This document shows positions 23,483 to 33,166 of a stretch of 53,841 nucleotides of DNA, piece by piece; the first letter of the stretch is position 1; every line of letters starts with the position of its first letter. Source of the DNA: UMGS1590 sp963558655. GTDB lineage: Bacteria; Bacillota; Peptococcia; Peptococcales; Peptococcaceae. Location: NCBI GenBank assembly GCA_963558655.1, contig CAUWHJ010000021.1:1-53841 (forward strand), in the 5' to 3' direction. Below the pieces are notes generated by a model, which was not told where the DNA came from, searched no databases, and saw only the letters and a program-made list of their open reading frames with translations. Made by a program: the position numbers and the translations under genes.

Positions 23483-25667
23483 GCTTGCCCTACGCAATGT
23501 GCGGCGAACGCTGGGCGATTACCTCATCTATGTGGTAACAATGGTGCTGGCGATTGGTATGTTTTATGGTTTCTTTTCGCTGGCGAGTCCGTCTTATAGT
23601 GCTGCGTTGCCGATAGCGATTCATCTCGAAGCCCTGGAGCAGACCATGCGTGTGGCGGTGCCGTTGGTGGGGCTTTTGGTGGTTTTTCTTATGACTAATG
23701 TCAATACCTATATGCTGCGGCGCAAACAGATGGAGTTCGCCGTGGAAACTATCATTGGCATGGAGCAGCGCACGGTGGCCTTGCTGTTTTTTGTTGAGAC
23801 ACTGGTTATTGGTTTGGTGGCAGTGGCTCTCGGCGTGTGCCTGGGAATGTTCATTTCGCAGCTATTGAGCCTTGTTGTCGTGCAGGCTTTTGGTGAAGTC
23901 TACCATCTCAAATGGGCGCTTTATCCGGATACGTTGTTGGGCACGGTGCTTTTCTTTGGCGTGCTTTCTTTGGGCATGGGTTTGTACAATTTGCGTGCTG
24001 TACGCAAAATGACAATCATCGAGATGCTGCAACGAAGCAAGCATGGTTGTGAAGAAGAAACCATGGTGAAGCAACTGCGCTGTTGGTCGTTGGCGGCTGC
24101 TGTGGCGGCACTGGGCGTGGTTTTATTGACTGGTCCTTTGGCGTGGTCGCTGCGCGGCTATGTGGCGCTGTTGGTGCGCTTATTGTTGATGACGCTTTTG
24201 GCACTTGCGTTTCTTTTGGCAGTGGGGCGTTTTCTTGCGCGCGGCCGTCAGCGCGCACTTGTGCTAATGACGGTGCTGAGTTTGCTCTTGAGCGTTTTCT
24301 CACTGGCACAGATTGCAGTCATCGAAAACCTTGTGCGGCAACGTTTAGCACCGCCGTTTAGTTTGACCCTGCTGCCGTTTTTTGCCATCTTTTTACTGGC
24401 GTTTGGCATGGTGAGCTTTTTTTGCGGACTCAGCGGTGCTTTTGCAGGCGTCTTAGAGCGACGTCCAGCTTTTTATTGGCGGAATCTTTTTCTGATTGGT
24501 CAGTTACGCAGCCGCATGGGAAGCGGGGCAAAGCGTATGGGCGTGATGGCGTGTGTGCTCACAGCTGCCCTGGTTCTTTTTGCCTTTTTGCCAGTGTTGG
24601 CGATTCGTATTCAGGCCTATCAGGAAGTGCTTTCAGTGTACGAGGTGCAGGTTGGCACCACCATTTGCACTGACGTTGCAGAAATGCCGAAAGCGCCCTT
24701 GGACGATGCAGCGATGACCTCTTATTTGGAACATGGTGGCTATGAGGTCAGCGGCACGGCGGCGGGTGGGCTGTATCTTTTGCCGGATGAGGACTTATCC
24801 ATGGAGGATAAAAGCCTGCCGATTCTTGCTGTGACCTTGTCGGATTATAATGAACTGCGGGCATTATCCGGCTTATCGCCGCTAAGTTTGGCGGCTGACA
24901 CCTATGGCGTGGCATGGAGCAATGAGAGTTTGGCTACAACGATTGCTGATTTTGCACAAGCAGCGCCAACCCTACACACTGCCACGACAACCCTCACGAA
25001 GGCTGACAATGTGGATTGTCAAGATTCCGTTGGCATCAGCCTTTTTACGAGCCAAACAGAAGCGGTGTATATTATCCCCGATGCAGCGGCGCAAAATTTG
25101 CAAATGGTGACGACATTCTATGCCGCCAATACCACCGAGCCGTTGAGCTATGGCTTTGCCAAGGCGTTTGAAATAGCCATGGGCGAGCATCAGCGGAGCT
25201 TGGGGACGGTAAGTGACGAGGCTTTGTTTATTCGACTTCATACGTTGCAAGCCAGCGAAGGCCTGTCGTCCATGTTGACGTTGATGCTTTTGGGCGCTTA
25301 TATGGCGCTGGTGTTGTTGGTTTCGAGCTTTACAATGCTTTCTGTGCAGCAATTGATAGACGCCATCGAGCAGCGTGTGCGTTTTGGCATTATTCGTCAA
25401 CTGGGCGTGGCTCGCAGCGAACAGCAGCGCACCATTCGCAGGCAAATGGGTTTCTGGTTTGGCTTACCGGTGAGCATGGCGGTGATAGCGAGCGGTGGCG
25501 TGTTGGGCTTCTTGCTATGGCGCACATATAAAGACATTGTTGCCTACATGAGCTTTGCTCAGGTGGGGCAGATTTTTGCGATTGCTTATGGTGCGTTTTT
25601 GGCCATCTTTGCCTGCTACTTTGCGGCGACCTATTATCTTTTTCAAAAACATCTCATAACAGTATAA
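23469..25667 (+). CDS. BceB-like FtsX permease 1 of 4 (module 2)
   Basis: 732 aa, a bit longer than typical BceB (about 650). Starts MLYIRLALRNVRRTLGDY, the same opening as permease 2. About ten membrane segments: seven before a large ectodomain (about 385-605) and three after it, the BceB layout. The first FtsX core reads RKQMEFAVETIIGMEQRT...LFFVETLVIG. The ectodomain contains LSDYN (S458-N461) followed by LSGLSPLSLAAD, a motif shared by all four permeases. BceB proteins bind peptide antibiotics or their lipid II-type targets on the outer face. ATG 23469 lies after GGGAGGCGG and inside the end of the ATPase gene. Confidence 0.92.
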   Translation: MLYIRLALRNVRRTLGDYLIYVVTMVLAIGMFYGFFSLASPSYSAALPIAIHLEALEQTMRVAVPLVGLLVVFLMTNVNTYMLRRKQMEFAVETIIGMEQRTVALLFFVETLVIGLVAVALGVCLGMFISQLLSLVVVQAFGEVYHLKWALYPDTLLGTVLFFGVLSLGMGLYNLRAVRKMTIIEMLQRSKHGCEEETMVKQLRCWSLAAAVAALGVVLLTGPLAWSLRGYVALLVRLLLMTLLALAFLLAVGRFLARGRQRALVLMTVLSLLLSVFSLAQIAVIENLVRQRLAPPFSLTLLPFFAIFLLAFGMVSFFCGLSGAFAGVLERRPAFYWRNLFLIGQLRSRMGSGAKRMGVMACVLTAALVLFAFLPVLAIRIQAYQEVLSVYEVQVGTTICTDVAEMPKAPLDDAAMTSYLEHGGYEVSGTAAGGLYLLPDEDLSMEDKSLPILAVTLSDYNELRALSGLSPLSLAADTYGVAWSNESLATTIADFAQAAPTLHTATTTLTKADNVDCQDSVGISLFTSQTEAVYIIPDAAAQNLQMVTTFYAANTTEPLSYGFAKAFEIAMGEHQRSLGTVSDEALFIRLHTLQASEGLSSMLTLMLLGAYMALVLLVSSFTMLSVQQLIDAIEQRVRFGIIRQLGVARSEQQRTIRRQMGFWFGLPVSMAVIASGGVLGFLLWRTYKDIVAYMSFAQVGQIFAIAYGAFLAIFACYFAATYYLFQKHLITV

Positions 25668-25693
25668 CGTGACAGCATAAAGGAGGGAATGCC

Positions 25694-27943
25694 ATGCTGT
25701 ATTTGAAACTTACTTTACGCAATGTACGCCGTGCGGCGAAAGATTATGTGCTCTATATGGTGACGCTTGCCATCTGTGTGATGTTGTTCTATGCGTTTCT
25801 TTCGATTTCGAGCAGCCATTATGACCCACAGATTGGCAGCGAATTTGATTTGGTGTTTCTCAGCGATGGCATGAAGGTGGCTATTTTGCTCTTAACCTTG
25901 CTCTTGCTGTTTCTCATGTACTATGTGAATCGTTTTATGCTGCGGCGCCGTCAGAAAGAGTTTGCACTGGAAGCGCTTATGGGAATGGCGCAGCGCACTA
26001 TTGGCTGGCTGTTTTTTCTGGAAACATTTATCATGGGCGCTTTCGCAGTGGCTCTTGGTGTTGTCCTGGGTGTTGTTTGTTCACAGCTCATTTCGGCGAT
26101 GCTTTTGGCTTCGTACGGCGGGCAATATCATTTCATGTGGACGCTTTTTCCGGATACCTTGCTTTGGACGTTGGCGTTTTTCACGGTGAGTCAGATGATA
26201 ATTGGTGCGCTCAGCGTGCGAACCATTCGCCGTACGGCGCTCATTGATATGTTTTCTGCCGAGCGGCGCAACGAATCGCCGCAGCAAAAGCGGCGGTGGG
26301 TGCTGCTTGTTATGGTGTGTTACCTGGTGTTTTCTGCCATTTTGGTGCGGCACGGGGTACGGGGCGTGCAATATGATGATGTGCGCCTGGCGTTTTCGGC
26401 ACGACTGACCATCTGGGCGAATTTATTTTTGCCGGTGTTGACGTTTGTCTGGTTGATTGTTTGGTATGTGGGCAAGCGTTATGCAGAAAAGGCTGGCAAG
26501 AACGCTTGGTCTCTGGAGCGCTTGCTGAGCGGCTTTTTTCTGTGCACCCTCGCTAATCTTTTCGCTGCAGTGGCGGTGCTGGTTTTGCGAATGGACACGA
26601 GCGTTCAACTATACATGGGCTATAACGCCACTATGATGTATGTGCTCATTGTGATTGTGCAGCTGGTTTTTCTCATTGCCTGGTTGATGCTGCTTACGAC
26701 GCACTGGCTGGTGGCATGGAAAAACGCTTCGCCTGAGCATCGCTACCGTGGTGAAAACCTTTTCTTTTTTGGCCAGCTGACCTCAAAACTGACAAGCAAT
26801 ACACAGCTGATGACGCTGATTTGCCTGACTTTGGCAGCCGCTGTGGTGCTGTTTTTGCTGCCGCCGGTGTTTACAGGCTGGGCGAGCGGTTATCTTGAGC
26901 AGCGTATGCGTTATGAGGTGCAGATGGATTCCAGCTATTCAGATGTGGTAGCGCTTGATGATCTGGCTGTTAGCGAGGACTATGCGGTGGTGAGCGATTT
27001 TCTGGAGCGTCGGGGTGTTGTTATCACAGGCGATCATACCTTTCATACCTATCTGCTCAAGCGTGACGATTTTACCAATCGTATGAAGTTGGATTTCCCT
27101 TTGGCGGCGATGGCGCTTTCTGATTATAATGCACTGCGTACTTTGCAGGGATTGCCACCGGTGACGCTGCAAGCAGGCACCTTTACCACACAATGGCAAA
27201 GCATTGCCACGCCAGAAGTCCGTGATGAATTTTTGGCAACACACACGCAGATTGAAACCGATGCCGGTAAGCTGACCCTGGCAACGGAGCCGTATCATGA
27301 AGAAAGCATTGGAGAGGATGTGTATAATGTTCACACCGATGTTGTCGTGGTGCTGCCGGACGAATTGGCAAATGCCCTTTTGCCAGTTCGCACGCTACGT
27401 GTCATTGAAACGGCACAACCGCTTTCGTTTGACGACGCTCAGGCACTACGGCAGCAATTTGCGGCGGTGTATCCCGAGGACCACGCACAAGGGCCGAACT
27501 ATGAACTGCGCTTGCGTACTATCGAAAACAACACCATCACAGGCACGAATGTGCTGCTCAAGACGGCGATGACCTATGCAGCGGTGGTGCTTATGGTGAT
27601 GTGTTTAACCATTCTCGCGCTGGGACAACTGGCAGATGCTGCACAATATCGTTATCGTTTTGCGGTTTTGCAGTGCCTGGGTGTGGATAGTGCACGCATA
27701 CGCCGATTGGTGCTGAAGCAGCTTGCTTTCTGGTTTGGATTGCCGGTGGTGCTGGCACTGGTGATTGCTGGCTTGGGCGTAGGTTGTTTTTTGCACACCG
27801 TTTCGGCAGAGATTGCCGCTTATATCAATGCTGCACAACTTTTCACGCAGCTTGGTGTAACCTGCACCATTCTTGCGGCGCTGCTTGTTTGCTATTTTCT
27901 CAGTACCTGGTGGCTTTTCTGGCGAACAATTACTGAACGATAA
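25694..27943 (+). CDS. BceB-like FtsX permease 2 of 4 (module 2)
   Basis: 749 aa, the longest of the set. Opens MLYLKLTLRNVRRAAKDYVLY. FtsX core RRRQKEFALEALMGMAQRTIGWLFFLETFIMG. Seven membrane segments, ectodomain about 400-610, three more segments. Ectodomain motif S476-D-Y-N479 then ALRTLQGLPPVTLQ. It is clearly related to permease 1 but too different for a recent duplication. AAAGGAGGG is in front and 26 bases separate it from permease 1; no terminator or promoter is seen in that gap, so it is co-transcribed. Confidence 0.92.
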   Translation: MLYLKLTLRNVRRAAKDYVLYMVTLAICVMLFYAFLSISSSHYDPQIGSEFDLVFLSDGMKVAILLLTLLLLFLMYYVNRFMLRRRQKEFALEALMGMAQRTIGWLFFLETFIMGAFAVALGVVLGVVCSQLISAMLLASYGGQYHFMWTLFPDTLLWTLAFFTVSQMIIGALSVRTIRRTALIDMFSAERRNESPQQKRRWVLLVMVCYLVFSAILVRHGVRGVQYDDVRLAFSARLTIWANLFLPVLTFVWLIVWYVGKRYAEKAGKNAWSLERLLSGFFLCTLANLFAAVAVLVLRMDTSVQLYMGYNATMMYVLIVIVQLVFLIAWLMLLTTHWLVAWKNASPEHRYRGENLFFFGQLTSKLTSNTQLMTLICLTLAAAVVLFLLPPVFTGWASGYLEQRMRYEVQMDSSYSDVVALDDLAVSEDYAVVSDFLERRGVVITGDHTFHTYLLKRDDFTNRMKLDFPLAAMALSDYNALRTLQGLPPVTLQAGTFTTQWQSIATPEVRDEFLATHTQIETDAGKLTLATEPYHEESIGEDVYNVHTDVVVVLPDELANALLPVRTLRVIETAQPLSFDDAQALRQQFAAVYPEDHAQGPNYELRLRTIENNTITGTNVLLKTAMTYAAVVLMVMCLTILALGQLADAAQYRYRFAVLQCLGVDSARIRRLVLKQLAFWFGLPVVLALVIAGLGVGCFLHTVSAEIAAYINAAQLFTQLGVTCTILAALLVCYFLSTWWLFWRTITER

Positions 27944-27956
27944 AGGAGGCGTTGAT

Positions 27957-29894
27957 ATGCTGATGAAACTGGCATGGCGCAATGTGTGCCGTTCCTTTGC
28001 GGATTATGTGATTTACTTTGTGACACTGACTTTGGTGGTGGCGCTGATGGTGGCTTTTTTGGCGCTTGGCTTTAGTCCGGACGTGCTTTGTTTATCGGAA
28101 AATATGAAGATGCTGCGTACAGGCACTGTGATGATGAGTGTGCTGGTGGCGCTTTTGGCATCGTTTGTGGTGGGATATGCCATTCGCTTTATGCTAGATT
28201 GCCGACGCAGAGAGTTTGCTTTGTACGCACTCATGGGCTTGGAGCGCTGGCGGGTGCAGCTGCTTTTTCTTGGCGAGCATATCATTTTGGGAAGTGCGGC
28301 GTTTTTGGTGGGTGCGCTTGTTGGTGGGCTGTTATCAGGTGTGTTGGCAACGCTGGTGATGCGTATTTTTGACTTGCCGCACACCTATATGCCGGTGTTT
28401 TCACTGCCGGCGTGTATGCTGGCGTTGGCCTTTTTTGCAATGATGATGGGCGTGGGCATGGTGCGTGCGCTACGCATTATTCGCCGGCGCAAGGTGGTCG
28501 ATTTATTGGTGGACAATCAAAGCAATGAGACAGTCACGCCGTCTCCCGTTGTTGGTGTGGTGGTGTCGTTGTTTTCGCTTGCAGCTTTGGTTGGCGGTGC
28601 GGTGCTTTTGCGAACGGGGCTGCTGCAATCTTCCAATGCTGGCGCAGCCGTGTTTGTCTGTGGCTGTGCGTTGATATTGGCTGGCGTTTTCGGCTTGCAT
28701 CTGCGCTTACCGCTGCTGTGGCACCGTTTAGCCAGACGCCACAAATACAATGGAGACAACCTCTTTTTTCTGGGGCAGATTGGCAGGCGGCTTCGCTCTT
28801 CCGGACGCACACTGGCAGTGATTGCTGTGCTGCTTTCGGTGTCGTTGGCAACGCTTTTTGTTGGCCTGGCGATGGGTGGTGGCTATCGTGCGAATATGAC
28901 GGCGTATTATCCTTATGATGTTGGGGTGGCTGTCGATGCGCCGCTGGCGTTGACAAGTATGACGCCGGTGCGTGATTTTGTCGCCGATGAGCACGAGGTG
29001 AAAGACAGCCTTGGCTATTATCTATACACCGTACCGGATCAGCAAATTGAAGCCATCGCCTTGAGCGATTATAACCACTTGCGGCGAATGCTTGGGTTGG
29101 AACCGGTTACGCTTGCCGCAGATTCTGTTTTGGTGCATTGCGACACCTGGAATCTGCTGGAAGGCATTGAAGCTGCCATTGCCGAGAAGCCGCAGATGAC
29201 ACTTGCTGGGCAGACCTTTACGGTGGAGCCAACGATTCACACCGAGGCGATGGAATGTTATCAGATGATGGGTACGAAGGGGTTGGTGCTTGTTGTGCCA
29301 GATGCCTTAACCAAATACCTGTCGCCAGATAAGGTGCGTTGGGTGGGTGCGCTTGCTGACGGCGGCGATGCTGCCTTGCGTAGCGAGTTGCGGACGTTTC
29401 TTCGTAACGATTGGCTGCCAACCATGCAGCAAGGCGCCGTGCTGCCGGAGCACGTGCGATTGGGAATCACTGTGCAGGCGTGGGGTGTGGAAAATTCGCT
29501 TACCGGATTTACAGCGCTTTCGTTTTGCGGTTTTTATCTGAGTGTGATTTTCATTGTGCTTGCGTGTACGGTTTTGGCATTTACGCAGCTTTCAGCCATT
29601 TCTGCCAATCGCTGCAATTATAGAATCCTTGCCCGTCTAGGTGTAGCGGACGATGTGCAGCGGCATTTGGTGAGAAAGGAAATCGCCACTGTTTTCTTTT
29701 CGCCTGTGGCGTTGCCGTTGCTGCTTTTGGGTGCTTTGACGCTGGCGGCGCAGACATTTTTCGGCGATGCCATCTTGCAACAGGGCTTGGTGCTTGCCAG
29801 TGGCGGCGTGGCGCTTCTGGTGTTTGTAGTGATTTACTTGATTTATTTTGCGGCATCGTTGATGCTTTTTGAACGCCTGGTGTTACAGCCGTGA
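27957..29894 (+). CDS. BceB-like FtsX permease 3 of 4 (module 2)
   Basis: 645 aa, standard BceB length. Starts MLMKLAWRNVCRSFADYVIYFVTL at ATG 27957 behind AAAGGAGG; the frame is open upstream to 27873 but that part overlaps permease 2 and lacks a ribosome site. FtsX core RRREFALYALMGLERWRVQLLFLGEHIILG, with H in place of the usual T after the E. The ectodomain (about 320-510) is the shortest and carries S370-D-Y-N373, LGLEPVTLAAD. Position and spacing (13 bases after permease 2) show it belongs to the same operon. Confidence 0.91.
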   Translation: MLMKLAWRNVCRSFADYVIYFVTLTLVVALMVAFLALGFSPDVLCLSENMKMLRTGTVMMSVLVALLASFVVGYAIRFMLDCRRREFALYALMGLERWRVQLLFLGEHIILGSAAFLVGALVGGLLSGVLATLVMRIFDLPHTYMPVFSLPACMLALAFFAMMMGVGMVRALRIIRRRKVVDLLVDNQSNETVTPSPVVGVVVSLFSLAALVGGAVLLRTGLLQSSNAGAAVFVCGCALILAGVFGLHLRLPLLWHRLARRHKYNGDNLFFLGQIGRRLRSSGRTLAVIAVLLSVSLATLFVGLAMGGGYRANMTAYYPYDVGVAVDAPLALTSMTPVRDFVADEHEVKDSLGYYLYTVPDQQIEAIALSDYNHLRRMLGLEPVTLAADSVLVHCDTWNLLEGIEAAIAEKPQMTLAGQTFTVEPTIHTEAMECYQMMGTKGLVLVVPDALTKYLSPDKVRWVGALADGGDAALRSELRTFLRNDWLPTMQQGAVLPEHVRLGITVQAWGVENSLTGFTALSFCGFYLSVIFIVLACTVLAFTQLSAISANRCNYRILARLGVADDVQRHLVRKEIATVFFSPVALPLLLLGALTLAAQTFFGDAILQQGLVLASGGVALLVFVVIYLIYFAASLMLFERLVLQP

Positions 29895-29914
29895 AACGAG
29901 GGAGGTTGTTTTCG

Positions 29915-32005
29915 GTGTTGAGCCATCTTTTTAAACAAAATTTGCGGCAAACGCTGCGGAGCTATGCGCTGTATTTTTTTACCTTGGTGGTTTCGAGCGC
30001 ATTGTTTTTCGCTTTTCTTTCGTTGACAAGCCGTGATAATGATCTCTTTAGCGGTAGTGTTGTCTATTCGCTGGAAGTTTTCCAACAAATGATTCGTGCG
30101 GCAGTGTTGATTATATCGTTGATTTTTCTTTTGTTGGTGGCGTATATCAATGGCTATATGCTGAAACAGCGCAGCCGTGAATTTTCTATCTATATGATTT
30201 TGGGTATGGAGAAACGGCAGATGGCACGGCAGTTTTTTGCCGAAACTCTGCTCTTTGGTCTGGGCGCTGTTGTTATGGGTATTTTCTGCGGCACTTTTTT
30301 AGCGGCGGTGTTGTCGAGTTTTGTCACGCGCACGGTGGTGGGCGAAGCGGCCATTACCATTCATTTTTACACCGATACAGCACTGTGGACGCTGGCGTTT
30401 TTCGCAGGGTGCTTTCTTTTGGTGGGCGCAGGCAACACACGGCGCTTGCTGAAATTGCAACTTGTTGAGTTGCTCCACGAAGACAAAGTCAGTGAGAGCG
30501 TTCGCAGAAAAACCTGGCAGTATGCGGCGGCGTTTGTTGTGGCGTTGCTCTGCTTTGTGTTGGTGGCGGTGGTGCTTATTTATTTTGCAAAAATGAATGG
30601 GATTTATAACGGCGATATTCCGGCAGAGATTTCAAACCGTTTTCAGATGCTGGCGATCCTCTGTGCTATTTGCGGGATATTTGCGTTTTATCATGCACTT
30701 TCCTTTGTTTTTATTTTGCTGCGCCGCGGCAACTGGAAAAACCGCGCACTGCGTAGTGTGCTTCTTGGCAATCTGGCGGAAAAAATTGCCGCTACGGCAA
30801 AAATTCTTTCCATATCCACGTTTGCTATCACGGTGGCGTTTGTGGCTTTTGTGATTTTGCCGGTGCTTTCCGAAATTTCTACGGGCTTTTTGCAGTATCG
30901 CATGACCTACGACCTGATGATTCATAACACCTATCGCTATATTGATAAGGTGGAAGATATTCCGCATATTGATTATGATTTTGTGGAGACGATTCTCGAA
31001 GAAAACGGCGTCACACCAACGGAAACGCTCAGCCAGGAAAGCTATTTTATTTGGGCGAACGATTTTAATACCGTTGCCACACGGGAAAATTGGCACGACT
31101 TGCCACGGCTGGCGGTGCGTTTGTCTGATTACAATGCCATGCGTGAAATGGCTGGGCTGCAACCGGTGCAGCTGGCAGACGATGGCTTTTTTATGCACAT
31201 TGATTACGAGTTGGATAAAGAACAGACAGAAGCGAGCATCACGCAGCGCACCCTGCGTCTGGACGATGGCACCGTGCTGACATTGGATGACACAGCGGTG
31301 CGTAACGACCCCATTGGCAACTATCTTTTTAATGATAGCACTGATTCTGTGCTCGTTTTTCCAGATGCGGTTTGTGACCATTTGCAGCTGGCAGCAACCA
31401 ATTTTTATGCCAATACGGCTGAGGCCATTCCGTATGACACTTGTACCGTCATTGAAAAAGAAATCGACGACACGTTTCGTGCCAACTACCCAACGCTTTT
31501 TGACACCTACGAAAGTAAATACCATGACGATAAAAATTACGTCAGCTTCATTGAATCGGTGCGTTTCCTCACAAAAGAAACGAATGACGTTGTTTTTGCC
31601 GCAAGCTGTGTGCGCTTGCTCGGCATCTATGCTGGTGTTCTCTTTTTCATCATCTGCATGACGGTGCTGGCACTGCACACTACAGCCGACGCTTACGACC
31701 ATCGCAGACAGTATCAGATGCTTTATGCGCTGGGCAGCGATCGCCGTGCCATTGTGCGTATGGTCAGCCGCCAAAGTGCCTACTACTTCTTCATGCCGTG
31801 TTTGGTTGCCTTTGCGATGGCGTTGGCTGTCATAACCTCCTTTGCAATGCGGTATGGGCACAAGATTACCGCTTATGTGGGCAGTGTGACCTTTCAATTT
31901 GGCGTGCTCATTCCTGCGGTGCTCATCGTTCTCTTTCTTGCACTTTACTATGGTGCCACCATCTATTCGGTGCGGCGCGATTTAGACGTAACGTTAAAAA
32001 AATAA
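29915..32005 (+). CDS. BceB-like FtsX permease 4 of 4 (module 2)
   Basis: 696 aa. I choose GTG 29915, nine bases after GGGAGG (29900-29905); GTG 29891 overlaps the previous stop and TTG 29918 is also possible. Starts with basic LFKQNLRQTLRSYALYFF. FtsX core RSREFSIYMILGMEKRQMARQFFAETLLFG; ectodomain about 335-585 with S404-D-Y-N407, REMAGLQPVQLADD; three membrane segments at the end. The ectodomain is notably acidic and aromatic. It is the last gene before a 20-bp-stem terminator. Confidence 0.9.
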   Translation: MLSHLFKQNLRQTLRSYALYFFTLVVSSALFFAFLSLTSRDNDLFSGSVVYSLEVFQQMIRAAVLIISLIFLLLVAYINGYMLKQRSREFSIYMILGMEKRQMARQFFAETLLFGLGAVVMGIFCGTFLAAVLSSFVTRTVVGEAAITIHFYTDTALWTLAFFAGCFLLVGAGNTRRLLKLQLVELLHEDKVSESVRRKTWQYAAAFVVALLCFVLVAVVLIYFAKMNGIYNGDIPAEISNRFQMLAILCAICGIFAFYHALSFVFILLRRGNWKNRALRSVLLGNLAEKIAATAKILSISTFAITVAFVAFVILPVLSEISTGFLQYRMTYDLMIHNTYRYIDKVEDIPHIDYDFVETILEENGVTPTETLSQESYFIWANDFNTVATRENWHDLPRLAVRLSDYNAMREMAGLQPVQLADDGFFMHIDYELDKEQTEASITQRTLRLDDGTVLTLDDTAVRNDPIGNYLFNDSTDSVLVFPDAVCDHLQLAATNFYANTAEAIPYDTCTVIEKEIDDTFRANYPTLFDTYESKYHDDKNYVSFIESVRFLTKETNDVVFAASCVRLLGIYAGVLFFIICMTVLALHTTADAYDHRRQYQMLYALGSDRRAIVRMVSRQSAYYFFMPCLVAFAMALAVITSFAMRYGHKITAYVGSVTFQFGVLIPAVLIVLFLALYYGATIYSVRRDLDVTLKK

Positions 32006-32033
32006 AAGAATGGTTTTTGGGATGCACATTCAT

Positions 32034-32078
32034 AAAAAGCAGGACATCATCGCAAATGGCGATGATGTCCTGCTTTTT
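32034..32078. terminator. Bidirectional terminator between module 2 and the LysR gene
   Basis: A 20-bp perfect inverted repeat (32034-32053 with 32059-32078) with a 5-base loop. An A-run on the left and T-run on the right make it work for both strands. It lies between two converging genes, and its last bases overlap the LysR stop codon. Confidence 0.92.
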
Positions 32079-32976
32079 ATTCTTCATGCTCATGTTCTAA
32101 GACAAATTCTGATTGAATTTGCTTTAGAAACTGATTTGCTGCTCTTGAAAACACTTGATTTTTCTTCCATACAATGCATAGCCCTGCTTCTAATAAAGGG
32201 GAAAGTGGTCGAAAGCAAAGTTCGCTGTTTCCTGTTGTATTGATTAGTTTGTCCAATGCGATGACATAGCCAAAGCCTGTTTTAACAAAACGAGAGGCAT
32301 TATAGACCAGGTCATAGGTGGCAACGATATTTAATTGAGACATATCTCGTTGCAGCCACGACATCATTTCATGGCTGATTGACGTTTGATGAGAAATGAT
32401 TAGCGGCTGTTCCCATAGATCTTCTGGAGTTATAGAGTCTTTTGTTGCTAAAGGACTGTCTTTTCGCATTAAAACACCCCACGTATCTTTCAAGGGCAAT
32501 CGTATATAATCGTATTTTGTAATATCAAACGGCTCAACCAAAAGACCGAAATCGATAAGCCCCTTATCCAATCTCTCTGTAATGTGTTCTGCGTCACCGC
32601 TATATATGTGATAACGAATGAGAGGATACGTTTCTTGTAAATCTTTGGCCACTTTTGCTATGGTTGAAACGGCTTCGGTTTCACCGCTTCCCATGTAAAC
32701 ATCTCCACTTATGGTTTCATCGGAGGAAGAAAGTTCAGCTTTTGTTTTTTCCATGAGTTCAACGATTTCTTCTGCTCTTTTGCGAAGCAACATACCGTCT
32801 TCTGTCAAAGTAACTTTTTTGCTTCCTCGGATGAGCAGTTGTTTCCCGATTTCATTTTCGAGGTCTTTCAGTTGTCTTGATAGTGGTGGTTGTGTCATGT
32901 GTAATGTTTCTGCCGCTTTGGTAATGCTTTCTTCTCGCGCTACGGCAAGAAAATATTGTAATACTCGAATGTCCAT
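32077..32976 (-). CDS. LysR-family transcriptional regulator
   Basis: 299 aa. N-terminal winged helix-turn-helix MDIRVLQYFLAVAREESITKAAETLHMTQPPLSRQLKDLE is textbook LysR; the rest is a substrate-binding-protein-like effector domain. The ATG at 32976 has GAGGTGACC ahead on the minus strand; a longer frame to 33027 adds a non-conserved extension. It faces away from the aldo/keto reductase gene at 33167 and probably controls that gene and the two flavin-linked genes after it. The inducer is unknown. Confidence 0.93.
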   Translation of the reverse strand: MDIRVLQYFLAVAREESITKAAETLHMTQPPLSRQLKDLENEIGKQLLIRGSKKVTLTEDGMLLRKRAEEIVELMEKTKAELSSSDETISGDVYMGSGETEAVSTIAKVAKDLQETYPLIRYHIYSGDAEHITERLDKGLIDFGLLVEPFDITKYDYIRLPLKDTWGVLMRKDSPLATKDSITPEDLWEQPLIISHQTSISHEMMSWLQRDMSQLNIVATYDLVYNASRFVKTGFGYVIALDKLINTTGNSELCFRPLSPLLEAGLCIVWKKNQVFSRAANQFLKQIQSEFVLEHEHEE

Positions 32977-33031
32977 GATGGTCACCTCGAAAAAATTATA
33001 ACAAGTACTTGCATACCTTTCAAGCATGGAG

Positions 33032-33050
33032 ATACATTCTGGATATGTAT
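33032..33050. promoter_or_regulatory. Possible LysR-type binding site
   Basis: ATAC (33032-33035), 11 bases, GTAT (33047-33050), within a longer inverted repeat ATACAT/ATGTAT. This T-N11-A dyad is the classical LysR box, and it lies in the divergent gap between the LysR gene and the aldo/keto reductase gene. Confidence 0.4.
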
Positions 33051-33166
33051 TTGATATTGAGCTTTTGCGTCTCTATACCTAAATCAGAGAGGCAACGATA
33101 TGTTAGACGAGCATAGATTGCCTGAATGATTTCACCGACAATTTTAACGTGAGAAGGAGATAAGAT

